64,000 nucleotides of DNA from Thermothelomyces thermophilus ATCC 42464 (taxonomy: Eukaryota; Ascomycota; Sordariomycetes; Sordariales; Chaetomiaceae), in assembly GCF_000226095.1 (NCBI RefSeq), contig NC_016472.1, positions 8,618,001-8,682,000 on the forward strand, read 5' to 3'. Below, in pieces: positions 23,597-35,611 of the stretch. How positions within the stretch are numbered: position 1 is the first letter of the stretch; each line of letters opens with the position of its first letter. Under the pieces are notes generated by a model. The model did not search any database and was not told where the DNA came from. It worked only from the letters and a program-made list of their open reading frames with translations. Both the position numbers and the translations under genes were made by a program.

Positions 23597-25455
23597 AGTT
23601 GATGCTGAATCGAGACCGTTGCTGCAGCTTGTCCTGTTCGTGCTCTGCCGTGGCGCCAGTGTTCATTCGACTTGGCCGTTCTGCCATGGAATGATTTTTT
23701 GGCTGCGATAAGGCCGTTTCCCCGTTATCGACGCCGGGCGGTGAGAGTGTGGGCCCCTCAACCATGTTCGGCCCCGCACCTGACGCAACCAGCGGATTGC
23801 GCAGTGTTACAGCGTTCTCCACATGATTTGTTGAGCATGCGGGACACTCTACGGATTAGTATGTTGACTCGGACCCTGTCTAAAACGCTCGTGGCAGGTT
23901 CAGAGCCTCGGAGACTTGAAAGCACATTCCTAGGAATGCCCGATCACCGGCGAAGTTTCGCGATTGCCTCTCGAGGGTCGATACACACCTACATCGACAT
24001 GACCTACTCATTGAAAGCGACAGAGCCCATGTTTTAGTTTTGCTTGTGTGCTTGTCGGCAGATGTAGGCATGTAGTAGGTATGGATGTCCTGTATGCACA
24101 TACACTACACCACGTCTCAGTATGCAACAGGGTTGAGACGGGCTTGAACAGCGGCACTCGGCACGTGGCTAGTTAGTTATCCGGTCCTCGTGGTTTCCCC
24201 AAGGGATTCTCAGACAAAGAGGTGCCACAATCTTTCAACTTCGAGGAACGGGATATCCTGAGAGACAAAGCCCTTCTCATTCAGGAAGGACGATCGAAGA
24301 TGTTCGGCTCGCTCACCCACTCTCTGGCCAACGTGGACTCTAGCAGGTATGCAGTTCAGTATGTGAAATAACCCCAGACATTGCTTCCAGTGCCGAAGGA
24401 CCTAGCGGGCCACAGCTTGTTGGCTGCCAAGATTACAGTGGGGGCGGACAAGGGCTAGGCGAAACCGCCGGGATCAGCCCCGAGCAGCTGGAAGCGTGTG
24501 GGAGTTGGAGCGGATGATCCAGCAAGCGGCATGCGCGACCCCGAACAGTGAATGTCGGTAAGCGGCATGCACTTGGTGAATTTTAACTGACATCGGCGAA
24601 ATGACTTCTGGCCCAATCTCTAAGTTACCCGACACCTCCGTGGGTCACGGATTCCATTCCCGATCAAGAGCGCGACCTGAGGAGCGAAAAGGAAAACCTC
24701 CGCATCCCGGTGGCCCGGCGCTGGTAGTTCGCTTTCCATCTCCATTTCCACTAACTAACATTAACATTACCTGACCGCAATCCAAAGTGCTGAACCCCCC
24801 CCCCCCTTTTTCCCCAAATTCTCTGAACCAACCAACGACCAACGATCGCTAGGTTTCTCTTGTGTGACTTGTTCCTTCTGCTATCCCTACGAGCACACCG
24901 CCACCCTAAACTCCCTTGCCATCTACGTCACTTGACGGCCGTTTCAATAAATCTCATTTGTACGCAGTACACTACTAGCAAACAGGCCGTAGGGGGCGTT
25001 CACAGTATCATTTTGCACTACACCACTACACTTGTCGGAAGCACAAGAGGTTCTAGTCCGGCAGAACGGGCATCCCGAACCGGCCGGAGCCCTGTGCGGT
25101 TTCCGTTAAGTTATGGAGTTAATGCCAGGAATGACATGGGAGTGACGAGTTTCGTTCCCGGCACGTCCCGCGCTTTCCCGCTCACACACCACTATCAGCT
25201 ACACCACACACCACACAGCACACACCACCAACACCATCAACACCACCATCAACACCACCACCAACACCACCACCAACACCACCATCAACAACACCACCAC
25301 CACCATCAACACCACCACACAGTTACACACCAACACCACCCACGCGCCTGAGTTGAAGTTTCAGGGCTTGCCACCCCACCCAGGCCGGACCGTTTAGACC
25401 ATAGCGGCCCGGCTCGGAGACCAGAAAGAGCCAGCTTCCAAATCGGATACCAAAG
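23597..25455. promoter_or_regulatory. Divergent intergenic region between FYV7 and the Atos-like gene
   Basis: About 1.86 kb between divergent starts with no supported gene. It includes a 12-C run (24795-24806) and, just before the Atos-like start, a CAC/CAT/CAA trinucleotide-rich tract (about 25200-25345) that would lie in the 5' leader. Confidence 0.5.
25200..25345 (+). repeat. CAN-rich (CAC/CAT/CAA) microsatellite tract
   Basis: Imperfect tandem of CACCAC, CATCAA and CAACAC units ending about 110 bp before the ATG at 25456. Read as protein it gives only His/Gln runs without an upstream coding context, so it is treated as leader or promoter repeat. Confidence 0.85.
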
Positions 25456-28203
25456 ATGCCTATGCTTCGTGAAGACGATACGCCTCGGACGGAGTCGAGG
25501 GATGCCGACTCGCCATATCCCGATTCCGCTCCCATCGCAATCCGCAACCCTACAGGCGATGCAAAGGCGCGATGGCTCTCCCGCCGCCTTTCCGAGGAGA
25601 GCATCCAGACCGAATTATGTGAAGGACCGATCCCAGACATCCCCCCCAGGCCAGCCACGCCTCCCGGGGCTGTCTCCCAAGCGGTCTCCGACAGAGCTGA
25701 ACTCATCGAGAGGTTGAAGCGCGGCGAGAGCCCGACCTGGATTCCCAACCGCCATGTATGTCTAATATTCTTTCCCTGTTTCCGACCTCCGCTCACATCA
25801 TTGCCCCCCCCCCCCCCCACCCGGGCGGAGGAGGCTCTCAGCGGGATATTCGGAGCTGACAATGCATAGCTGGAATCTCTGCTCCGCCAGGACGAGCAGT
25901 CTTCCCCCCCAAGGACACCTCAGGCGGCTGGCGCACCAGCCTCGCCAAGCTTGCTTCCTGCACCTACCATCACCCCCGAGAGGCACGATGCCACCACCCG
26001 GGACCAGCAGCGTGCCGGCTCGCCCGCGCACGAAGGGACGACCATCGAGCGCCCTAGGTCCGCCCTCCACAGTGGCAACTTCACCCCAGTGGAACCGTCT
26101 CCGGCCACGGGCGACCCCGAGAGTGCTTTCTCTCGCGGCAGCGAAAGCCGCTCCCTCTCGGCCCATGCCGCATGGATGGCCACGTCACCCCCGAGGGACC
26201 ACACGCCCTTTTACTTTGCCCACGGCCCGCCAAGCTACAGGCGGGAGGCCTTCGCGTCCGGTCCCTCCTCGTTGAGCTCCTCGCTCTCCTCAAGCTTTGC
26301 CTATCAACCGCCGACAAGCCCGCTGGTTCAGTCAGAGAGCAACGAGGATCTCGACCTGACCTTGCCTCTCGACAGCTTCAAGATCGATGCAAACAGCCCG
26401 CGCAACTCTCGCCGTCACACCCTCAACCTTGGCGCTTCTCCCTTCGGCGACCCTGCCATCCACAGGCAGGCCCCCCTCCGTCGCGAGAGCACCCAACCGT
26501 ACCAGGCACACCAGCCCCGGCGATCCCTCCACTTGAGCCCCAGCATCTCGATTGCCGGCCTACCAACCCCGCAGACGCCCGCATACTTCAGATCCCGGCG
26601 GCCGTCGCTCGGCTCGGAAGCCTCGCCCTTACACCACGCATCCATGGTGGGCTCCTACGAGGAGAGCATCCTGAGAGGCCGCATGTCCACCACGCCTTCC
26701 AAGCCTCTGGAATTCACGGCGCAGATAGGGGTCCTGGGCCTCGGGAAATGCAAACCGAGCCTGCGCTGCCCGGCTCATGTCTCGCTACCTTTCTCCGCCG
26801 TCTTCTACAATTATCCCAGCACCCCCTCCGGCGGCAACAAGCCGGAGGACGGGCCGAGTCCCTACGTCGGACAGATTGACCTCGAGAATGGATTGTCCAA
26901 CCCGGAGGAGGAGCAGCGGGCAAAGAGGAAGATGCAGTCCCGATATCAGGATCCAAAAGGCGCCGCGGAAGAACCACCCTTGTCCCGCGATGGTTCCGCC
27001 GAGCTCTCGGAAGGTGAGGGGGCCTTGCGGGCTGCGAGAAGTAAGCGACCCTCCCGGACACCCAGGGCGCCCCCGGGGGGTAGCTATCGCATCCCCGAGA
27101 AGGGACAGCTCCAGATCATCATCAAGAACCAAAACGAGACGGCTGTCAAGCTGTTCCTAGTACCGTACGATTTAGCAGGCATGGAGCCCGGCACCAAGAC
27201 CTTCATCCGTCAACGCAGTTACTCTGTCGGGCCCATCCTCGAAGGAGAGGGGCCCAAAGACGGCCCGGATCTGGGACCTGAACGGCCCATCCTGCGCTAC
27301 CTCATTCACCTGCACATCTGCTGTCCTTCCAAGGGCCGCTTCTATCTCTACAAGTCTATACGCGTCGTCTTTGCCAACCGCGTCCCCGACGGCAAAGAGA
27401 AACTACGTAACGAGGTGACCTATCCGGATCCCCGGTTTACTCCGTACAAGCCAATCCGCGTCATGCACCCCCCCGTCGGCACCGGCCATGCTACCGGCGG
27501 ACCTCCTCTCGGCGGCATCTCCCCTGGTGCAGCGGCCCTCGCCGCAGAGCGAGCCTTTCGCAGACGCAGCGCCGGGTTCTCACCAGGGCAGGGGCACCAC
27601 CATCCTCTTCCCCAAAACCAGTACCCGCAACACCACTCCGGGCACCACTTCTCGTACGCCTCGTTCAAGGACCCCGCCGCCTTCGTTACACCAGCACATC
27701 AAGCCCTCGGCGCATCCGCTTGGAAAGCGCAACAGGCCCTGCCGCCCGAGCAAGGCCTCATGGCGGCAGCAACGGCAACGACGACAACCTTGGCCGCCAC
27801 CACGCCCATTGCGAGAGCGCCGACAATACCAGGCCAGGAAATGGTTGATCCTTTCACTGACAACACCAACACCAACACCAACACCAACACCATTGCCGCA
27901 ACCGGCTCTTATATCCCAGGAGAAACCCGCGAGGAACCACGCGGAGCCGGCTCAGCGGACGACAACGCCAACGCCAACGCCAACGCCAACGCTACACAGA
28001 GCGTCGCCTTAATCACAACTACTCCACCACCTCCACCACCACCACCACCAGCAGCAGCAGCAGCACCCACAGAGGGCCTTCTATCCAGACGGCTCCGTTC
28101 ACTGGGCGTACACCACCAGCAATTACGGCAGCGGGCTGGGCAAGAAAAGGAGCAGGAGCAAGAGCACCCGCTCCACCAATCCCAGCCTCAGTCTCGCACT
28201 TGA
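25456..28203 (+). CDS. Atos/FAM214-type protein with DUF4210 and chromosome-segregation domains (877 aa)
   Basis: Exon 1 is 25456-25755; after a 114-bp intron carrying a 15-C run, exon 2 is 25870-28203. Residues about 356-418 match the conserved Atos block (GSYEESILRGRMSTTPSKPL, then FTAQIGVLGLG), and about 506-631 match the second domain, annotated in fungi as 'chromosome segregation during meiosis' (LQIIIKNQNETAVKLFLVPY, then LIHLHICCPSKGRFYLYKSI and IRVVFANRVPDGKEKLRNEV). Animal Atos proteins are transcription regulators; the fungal role is not settled. The N-terminal half is disordered and Ser/Pro-rich. The C-terminal 250 residues contain TNTN and NANA hexamer-encoded runs and a Pro run. 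The last about 60 codons may be wrong: another frame over 28012-28260 reads more like protein (see findings). Start chosen as the first ATG with the conserved LREDDTPR-like acidic opening. Confidence 0.85.
27861..27992 (+). repeat. Hexamer repeats in the Atos-like coding region
   Basis: Two hexanucleotide tracts: CAACAC units at about 27861-27893 (Thr-Asn) and AACGCC units at about 27962-27992 (Asn-Ala). Both are multiples of three, so unit changes keep the frame. Confidence 0.85.
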
Positions 28204-28754
28204 CCTCTCTGATATGCTGCAAATCTTGTACTCAACATCTGGAAGATTCAGGTTTGGGATTATTGTGGGTGGTTGCTTGCATACATGTTGTAGCGTAGTA
28301 TTCCGATTGATCGTCTTTTGTTTCAGGAAAAGAGCAATGGACGGCCGTTCATCTAATAAGTGATAAGGCAGGTCGAAACCCCTGCCATCGTTCTTGTGCA
28401 GTCGTGATAATACAAGCACGATATGGAGGGCCTCGGATCATGGAATCATGTCCAAACACGCTTTACTCACTCATCTTTCACACAAACCAAGCCTTCAGAA
28501 CTCAAAAAAAAAATGGGTCAACTTCACAAATTCATATCTACGTTACTACAAACAGGCCGAGCGCAATGTGGCAAAAAGCTGGGGTGCCAGCGACTCTCCA
28601 TGGGTTTGGCTTTCCACCACCAACCGTCCCTCCTGTTCTGTGCTTTCCATGCTCCGAGACTCCGCCTGTCGCCGGGAGAACAAGCCCAGCGACTCGGCTC
28701 TTATGGCGCTGCGGGCACGAAGCAGCGAGTTACACGCCAAGTGGCAGGCATTGC
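28204..28754. other. Intergenic 3' region between convergent genes
   Basis: About 550 bp between the Atos-like stop and the eEF2 stop. Nothing gene-like except the alternative Atos C-terminal frame at the left edge. Confidence 0.55.
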
Positions 28755-31691
28755 TTAAAGCTTGTCGTAGTACTGCATCAATGTTAGCATTTGTTAGGTC
28801 AAAAGACGCCAAAGGCAAAACTTACGTTCTCGTAGCCCGGAACCTCGACCTTGAGACCCTTGCGCTTGCGGATTTCTTGCACAATTCCGCCAGTCTTGGA
28901 AGTAGCATCCAGAGGAGAGCCGCCAGGAAGAACTTGCCAGTGATCGAAGACGGACTGGGGGAAGGCCTGGCCAGAGGTGGCGGCGCGCAGATCGCCGTTG
29001 AAGCCGAAAGACTCCATGACGGGGAGGTAGGCCTTGATGGTGAAGAGAGGGGTACCAGGGCGCTGCTCCTCGTTGAAGACGTGACCTCTCCGGCGGGTAA
29101 GGACACCGTAGACACCACCCATGGCGCTCTCGGGAACCTGGATTTCGACCAAGAAGACGGGCTCCAGAAGGGCGGGCTCAGCCAGCAGAGTAGAGGCGTA
29201 GAGCACGCGGCGGGCGGTGGGGATGATCTGACCACCACCACGGTGGATGGCATCGGCGTGCAAGGTCACATCAAGAATGTTGAAGCGGATGCTGCGCATT
29301 GGCTCCTCAGCCATGGGACCCTCGCGGGTAGCCCACTGGAAGCCGGAAACAACCGAGTCCTTGATTTCGTTAAGGTATTGGACGGCCTTGGTCTGGTCGA
29401 CGAGGAGGTTGGCGCCGGTGGTGTCGGGACCGAACGCCCAAATCTTGCGGGCATCGGTGACATCCCAGCCGAAGTCGTCAGCGAGGAGACGGGCGCGAGC
29501 CTTGAAATCGTCACGCGGGTTGATCTTGCCGGCCTCAATGGCGGCGGAGAGCTCTTCATCCAGGGGCTCGGCAACCATGTAGAGACGGTTGTGCTTGTTG
29601 GGCGACTTGGAGAGCGCAGTCATGCTGGACTTGCCGCTGACGGTCTCGCGATACTGGACGACAGGGTCCGAAATGATGAGAGGAACACCGGCATGGTCCT
29701 CCTCGAGATCCTTCAAGCAGATCTCAAGGTGGAGCTCACCAGCACCAGCAACGACGTGCTCACCAGACTCGTTGGTCAAGGTCAGGACGCAAGGATCCGA
29801 CTTGGACAGGCGCTTGAGACCTTCGACAAGCTTGGGCAGGTCCTGGGCGTTCTTGACCTGGACGGAACGCTGGACGACGGGGGAGACGGAGAACTTCATG
29901 ACCTTCATGTTGTGGGCCGTCTCGCTGGTGGTGAGGGTACCGGACTTGAGCAGGAACTGGTCAATGCCGACCAGGCCGACAATGTTACCGGCAGGCATGT
30001 CGTCGATGGGCTCGACCTTGCCACCCATCATGAGGACGGTGCGCTGGATGGCCTTGATGAAGAGATCGTCCTTCTTTCCAGGGGTGTAGTTGGGGCCCTG
30101 GATGCGGACCTTGAGACCGGAGCGAACGGTACCGGAGAAGACACGGCCGAAGGCGTAGAAGCGGCCCTTATCGGAGGTCGGCACCATCTTGGAGACGTAG
30201 AGCATGAGGGGGCCGTTGGGGTTGCAGTCGCGGATGCTGATGGCAGCCTCGTCATCCGGAGGACCCTCGTACAGCGTCTCGGCACGGTACTTCTGCGCAG
30301 TGACGGGCGAGGGAAGGTGAAGGATCATCATCTCCAGCAGGCAGTCGGCGGCCGGCAGGAAAGTCCTCATGACGGCCTTGAGGAGCTGCTTGCCCTCCTT
30401 GTCGCGGTCCTCGGCCGGGAGCTTGAGGTTGAGCTTCTCTAGCAGGGTGTTGACCTCATCCTTCTTGTAGTTCATGACAGCGGAGAAGATCTTGAAGATG
30501 GGGTCCAGGATGAACTGGCAGAAGGCGCGCTCGAGCGGCTTGCCTTCGTGGGTGCCGGTCTTGGACCACTTCTTGGTGTGGGGGTTGAAGTAGTTGTCGC
30601 CCTACATTCGTGTCAGATTAGAGACGGCTGCCAGATAGCGCGAAAATGCAACCGTCACTCACCCAGAGGCGCTCCATCATCTTGTTGCGGTCGACACCGA
30701 ACTTCTTGGCATACCGGATCGCGAACTGACGGATGGTGAAAGCCCAGCCGTGGAGACCAGAGCCGAAAGCGACAGTGCCGCGGTCGGGGTAGACCTGAAC
30801 ATCACCGAGGGCCTTGTCGAGGTAGGTCGAGATGATGACGTTGACCGACTCGATGGTACGGGAGAAAGACTGATACAGGTCCTCCTTGGTGACCTGGAGC
30901 TCGAGGAGAGCGCGGTCGACCTTGTTGATGATGACAACAGGCTTGATGCGCTCACCGAGAGCCTGCCGAAGCACCGTCTCGGTCTGCACACACACACCTT
31001 CGACGGTGTCGACGACGACGAGAGCACCGTCGGTGACACGAAGAGCAGCAGTGACCTCGGAGGAGAAGTCAACGTGACCGGGAGAGTCGATCAGGTTGAT
31101 AAGGAAGTCCTTGCCTGCGCTCGGCCATTAGCATTCTGGCACAGTTCGCGAACCGGCTCGTTCGGAACAAGATCCTACCGTTCGACTCCTGGCCAACAAT
31201 GTCCTTGAGATCCTCCTCCTCGGGCAGGCTACCGTAGAGCGAAATGGCCGTGGACTTGATGGTAATACCACGTTCTTGTTCGTCCGCTCGGGTATCTGTG
31301 GCCCGAGCCTCACCCGCCTTGCCGGACGAGATAATACCGGCCTTGGCCAGCAGGGAGTCGGTCAGGGTGGACTTGCCGTGATCGACGTGCGCAATGACGG
31401 ACATGTTGCGCACGTTCGTGGGCTTGTCTGCGGCCGAGTTAGCATCGAATGCATGACGGGCAAGATTGTCAGCAAGCGCAGACTTACCCATCAAGGCCCG
31501 GATCTCCTCGATCGTGAAGCTGTCGAGGCGCCATGGTCAGTACTGCGTACGGCCGGTTGTCTCGTCTTATCTCCGGGCGGGGTAGCGAGGCCCCGAACTC
31601 TGCACATCGCGAGAGCACAAAAAGCGACGGGCAGCGCGCTCGGGAGGGACGAGACGACGAGGAGAGCTCGACAGTGAACTTACTTGACCAT
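28755..31691 (-). CDS. eEF2: Translation elongation factor 2 (844 aa)
   Basis: GTPase that drives ribosomal translocation. Six exons: 31691-31684, 31519-31488, 31427-31179, 31114-30663, 30601-28826 and 28772-28755, all in phase. The first coding exon is only 8 nt (MVN, split codon) and the last encodes just YYDKL-stop, the invariant eEF2 C-terminus. The P-loop AHVDHGKST is at 26-34, followed by DSPGHVDFS and NKVD. Domain IV carries the diphthamide His in DAIHRGGGQ (His700), the target of diphtheria toxin in this family. The total of 844 residues is the usual fungal length. The splice at 28825 (GTAAGT) avoids a wrong reading ending SFAFGVF. The promoter side shows a T-rich then purine-rich leader. 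Expected to be highly expressed; a long antisense open frame over the big exon is a coding shadow. Confidence 0.97.
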
Positions 31692-32883
31692 CTTGGCGGT
31701 ATTTGACGGATACCTGCTAAAATGGGTGTGTTGGGATGGTGACGGAGGTTTGGTGAAGAAGCTCAGGAAGCAGAGATTTTTTTTTCTTCACCGGAGCTTG
31801 GTTAAAGTCGGGCGGACCCTAGAGGTGGACAGGGATCCCGCAGTCCTGCTCAGTGGATCAGCTATCAGCCCCAGACCGATAGCGAGAAACAAGAGAAGGC
31901 TGGTTGAAAAAAAAGGCGTCAAAGGACTGTGGAAGTGGAAAGCCAGCTGCTCCGGCGCCCTTTATTATTGCGGTTGCGAGGGAGAGGAAAAACTGAATGA
32001 GGGCGGGGAGGAAGGAGGGGTAAAGAAACGGTGGGGCAATGTGAGCCCCGATTTGCAGCCCCTCCACTGGCTCTCTGTTGTGCGTCGGCTGATGTAACTG
32101 AGCAGGCGAGGGTCAAGCCCTGTTTTTGCCCCTCCGCGCCAATCCGGGCTGGGGTGAATCTCTCGACCCAAGGAATTGATGAAACAAAGATGGACGTACC
32201 TTCGAATTCGAGTATATCTTTTACAAGTCCGTAGCTGGAAGAATGCAAATCAACCTTGGATGATGCAGAAAAGAAGACAATGCCCAGCGGGTTCTCGAGA
32301 ACTCTTTTTAAGCTATCCTACATTGTTGAAGCTCGTTACGAGCAGCCGGAGCATGGGCCCGCTGGTGTTGACGTTGGAGACCCGCGATTGGCCCCTCCCC
32401 TTGCGCTGATTGCTAGTAAGACACACAAGGCATAAAATACATGAGCAATTCGGCGTGGCAAGCCCCTGCCTTTTCGCCCAGCAGGGTTTCGAACTGGTGA
32501 TCAAAAACGGCAAGGTTCAGACTTGCCGGTCGATACTTTTTTTAACAAAACGCCGTGCAATTTTCGTACCAATCACTCCCGGGAATAGGTGTCAGGCAAC
32601 TGCTGTGTAAGCCGCAGTGCAGGCTGCGAATCAAATGGCCATTTCAGACACTGCGCTTTGGAAAAAAGACCCGAATGACTCCTGTTAGCTTTGCGAGATA
32701 TAATTCGTATAATCACAGTGCTGTAAATCCCGACCAGCAACTCCGATGCGATGCTCGATCCGTCCATGTTTCCCCATAAGCATGCGCCTCTCGACCGAGG
32801 AGGGTATCAAAACACGATCCCAACAACGCCGACACGACACGCGAGATAGAGGAGAGTAAAGCGGCAAGTCCTAGCTTGTTGCC
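31692..32883. other. Intergenic region upstream of eEF2
   Basis: About 1.2 kb between the eEF2 start and the stop of the next minus-strand gene. On the minus strand the last 150 bases before the ATG are pyrimidine- and A-rich, fitting a strong promoter and leader. No gene supported. Confidence 0.55.
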
Positions 32884-34963
32884 TCACCTCCCCCATACAT
32901 TCCGAAACTCATCCTCTTCGCCGATGCCGTAGGGCAGACTTTGGTTGCGACCTGCGCCGCGGTCCCCGTCGTCTTCCTCCCATTCGCGCGAGGTCCCTTC
33001 TATCAGGTGTTCATTCTGGTGGGGGCGTTGATCTTTTCGGGATGGCCTCGCCGACTCCTGATGAGGCTTGTGCTGTCCTTTGTCCGTGTCGACCTTGAAG
33101 TCGTCCCTTTTGATTTCTGTGTGCGTTCCTACCCTTTGACCGTACGCAATTTCCAGGGGGTCCATGCCCGTCTCGTGGGTCGAGCTGGAACCCTGGGCGC
33201 CAGCGAGCGCTTTCTTCTTACCCTTTTTATCCCCAACCCCGGCCTGGGGATCCTTCGGCGTCGGTTTTTTCCGCCTCTCCAGAGGAGCATCTGAGTTGAG
33301 GGTCGGCACCGAGTTCGACGAGGCGCGCTGGTAGAAGCTGCCGGTGGGCGTGTTTTGGTAGAGACTGGGATGCGGCGACATATACCGCGCGCTTGCTGGC
33401 TCGCTCGCCGTGATGACCGGGTACTGATGCGGATGCCGTTAGTGAGCTGACCAGGGGATCTATATCAAGCCATCACTGGCCACTCACATTCCAGTCCCCG
33501 TACTCGAGCTTCCGGGCACTCTCGTACAGGCGCTCTTCCTCAGGGTCGAGCACAGGCTCCTCAAGGCTGTTGGTGTGAGGAGATAGAGACCCGTTCCTTC
33601 TGCTTGCCTCGCCACTGGCGCCCAAGAGAGGTGTTGTCTGGTTGATCTCTTCCGGCCTCGGTAACCAGTATTTTCCCTTGCCGCCTCGCTCGTATCGCAT
33701 TCCCTCCTTGATCCGCGCAAGCCGTGACCGAGAGGCTTCGTGAGCCATGATTTTGTCTCCCGAGTCGAAGATGCGGTAGCCATATTTGTCCCCCGAAAAC
33801 GTCTCCTTGGAGTCCTGAATGAGATCACGGATCCCGAAGGCGTCCCTGGCTGCATAAAAGACGGGCATTCTTGCCGATGCAATCCCATTGTCTGCGAAAT
33901 CATGCCAGGAGAAGGCATACCAATGAGCAATGGCAAAACCGGGCATCTCGATGCAAATCAAGAAATCTTGGATGGCTGCGGCGAGGTTGTCCGGAGTATA
34001 GCCCTCGACTTGATCCGGTATGGCGCCCAGCCAGACCAGGATCGACAGGAGGAAGCCCTGCCAGTAGGAAGCAAATATGATGAGCTTGATGGAGAGGAAT
34101 TTGGGAACCGGCCGGAAAGGCTTGAGGTCATTATGCATGCAAACCCAAAACAACCCCAGGGAATAGAGGCTGACGGTGACGCTGATATTGTAAATGATGC
34201 CGCTCCAGAAATAGCCCGATTTCAGCCCGATATAGCCCTCCTGATAAGTGCCCGTAGCTCTCATGATGATGGTCGCCAGTGCAAGAATCGGTTTCAGCCA
34301 CGCATATTGCAAGATGCCGCGTTTGATGGCAAGGAAAGTGTGGGGATCGGAGATGTCGACTCGCGGCAGGACATGGTTGAGTGGCCAAAGGTGATCAACG
34401 GGCTCTCGGCCGTGTGTCATGATGATGAGGGCTCGCTCGCCGCTGAGGTAGTTGATCAACAACTGGAAGAAGGTGTAAATCGTGAAGGCCTAAATGGGTC
34501 AGTTGCTGCCCAATTGCAGGATCGAACCGGCAGTACCTCATAGATATCTCGTATGGGGCTTAGAACGTCGGCAGCTGTCTGGGAAACCATGCTGGTCCAA
34601 GAAGCCACCGAGTATATGGGAATCCTAAAGACCGATCAATACCTTTCCGATCCAGAGCAGAGTGTCACACCGTACATGAGCAGGATGCGGACCACATATC
34701 GTTGAAGGAGCGGCTTCCGGTAGTTTTTGCTGTGTCGCTGAGGTAAGTAGGCGAACTCCAGGAGCTGCCGGGCGGTCGGAGGAATCTCACGTCTGTAACC
34801 ATATCGACCTATCATAACAATCTCGTTAGCCTCTAGACGACCCAGTGGGAAAGGTGCTGAATCAAGAGGGTCCCTACACGATAGACAGTAGCGTCGCGGC
34901 AAGGGATGCGACGCCGGCGACCACGGTCGCTGCCGCCTCAAACTTCTGTCCAGTGCCTCCCAT
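32884..34963 (-). CDS. Ost-alpha/TMEM184 family membrane protein (about 591 aa)
   Basis: Organic-solute-transporter-alpha fold (Solute_trans_a) with about seven membrane segments. Proposed exons: 34963-34880, 34737-34676, 34624-34537, 34489-33488 and 33423-32884. Core blocks are NYRKPLLQRYVVRILLMIPI, DIYEAFTIYTFFQLLINYLS, GERALIIM and LKPILALATIIMRATGTYQE. FWVCMHNDLKPFRP and IFASYWQGFLLSILVWLGAI precede a cytosolic C-terminal tail of about 300 residues rich in charge. Fungal members are vacuole- or endomembrane-associated; substrate unknown. The first junction is uncertain: the exon-1 donor is GTGTAG if phase 0 is used, or GTAGGG two bases later, and no pairing restores the short hydrophobic-to-KNYRK linker I expect from relatives. 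The remaining junctions are clean. Confidence 0.85.
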
Positions 34964-35611
34964 CGTCAGCGGGGGCCACGAGTACAGAACACTCGGATAG
35001 GAAACCCGATCAAGAAGTCGCCATCAGGTTGCGCCGGGTGTGTCGTTGGCGGACGAACCTCGTGTCAATTTCGCGGCGCATTGATGATGACGACCGCGAG
35101 ATGGGAAGCCCAAAGCACCGCGTGGGCTAGACAAGGGTGCCCGCCCGCAGGTCAGCCAAAAAGCCTAGGCTGCTTGGCGACAGGTCCGCAGAAACTATGG
35201 AGCCTGCTGTCCCGCAATATCGAGGCCCCACCTATTTACTTCTACCTCCTATGGATGACAATACAGTGAGGTGGGGCGGGAACCGAACGCGCAGACGCGG
35301 CCAACCCCTGTAGCTGCCTCTGCTCAACCATTGCAGCTTCCCTGCATACCCTTCAACTTTGGATTGCAGCGGTTCAATTGCACGCCCGCAAATCGAAGAT
35401 TGGTTAAGTTTCGCGTGAATCGCACCTGCATTCGCTGTGCGGGCACCGTCATCTGTGATGCGGTAAAATCTTCCGACGGTTTTTTTGTCCGTAGTTCTTC
35501 CTTTCCGAACCGAGGGAATGGCGGGCGGCGCAAGTCACTTTACGGTTCGGTAGTGTTGGAGCTTGAGCAGAGGGGAGCTCAGTGGTGTCACTCTTCGGGG
35601 CGGCAGCAGAC
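34964..35611. promoter_or_regulatory. 648-bp divergent promoter shared by the Ost-alpha gene and CSF1
   Basis: The two ATGs point away from each other with 648 bp between them and no supported ORF. Any shared regulation is inference. Confidence 0.55.

Noticed and set aside
24860-25351. Plus-strand frame ending in a long His/Gln run
   Set aside because: The run is simply the CAN microsatellite in the leader of the Atos-like gene; the upstream part has no coding character.
28394-30442. A 682-codon open frame antisense to eEF2
   Set aside because: It mirrors the codon pattern of a highly biased, highly expressed gene; it has no domain and the sense strand is unambiguous eEF2.
32460-32545. TTCGAAC word near 32485 suggesting a minus-strand tRNA
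   Set aside because: No matching T stem or A-box at the right distance.
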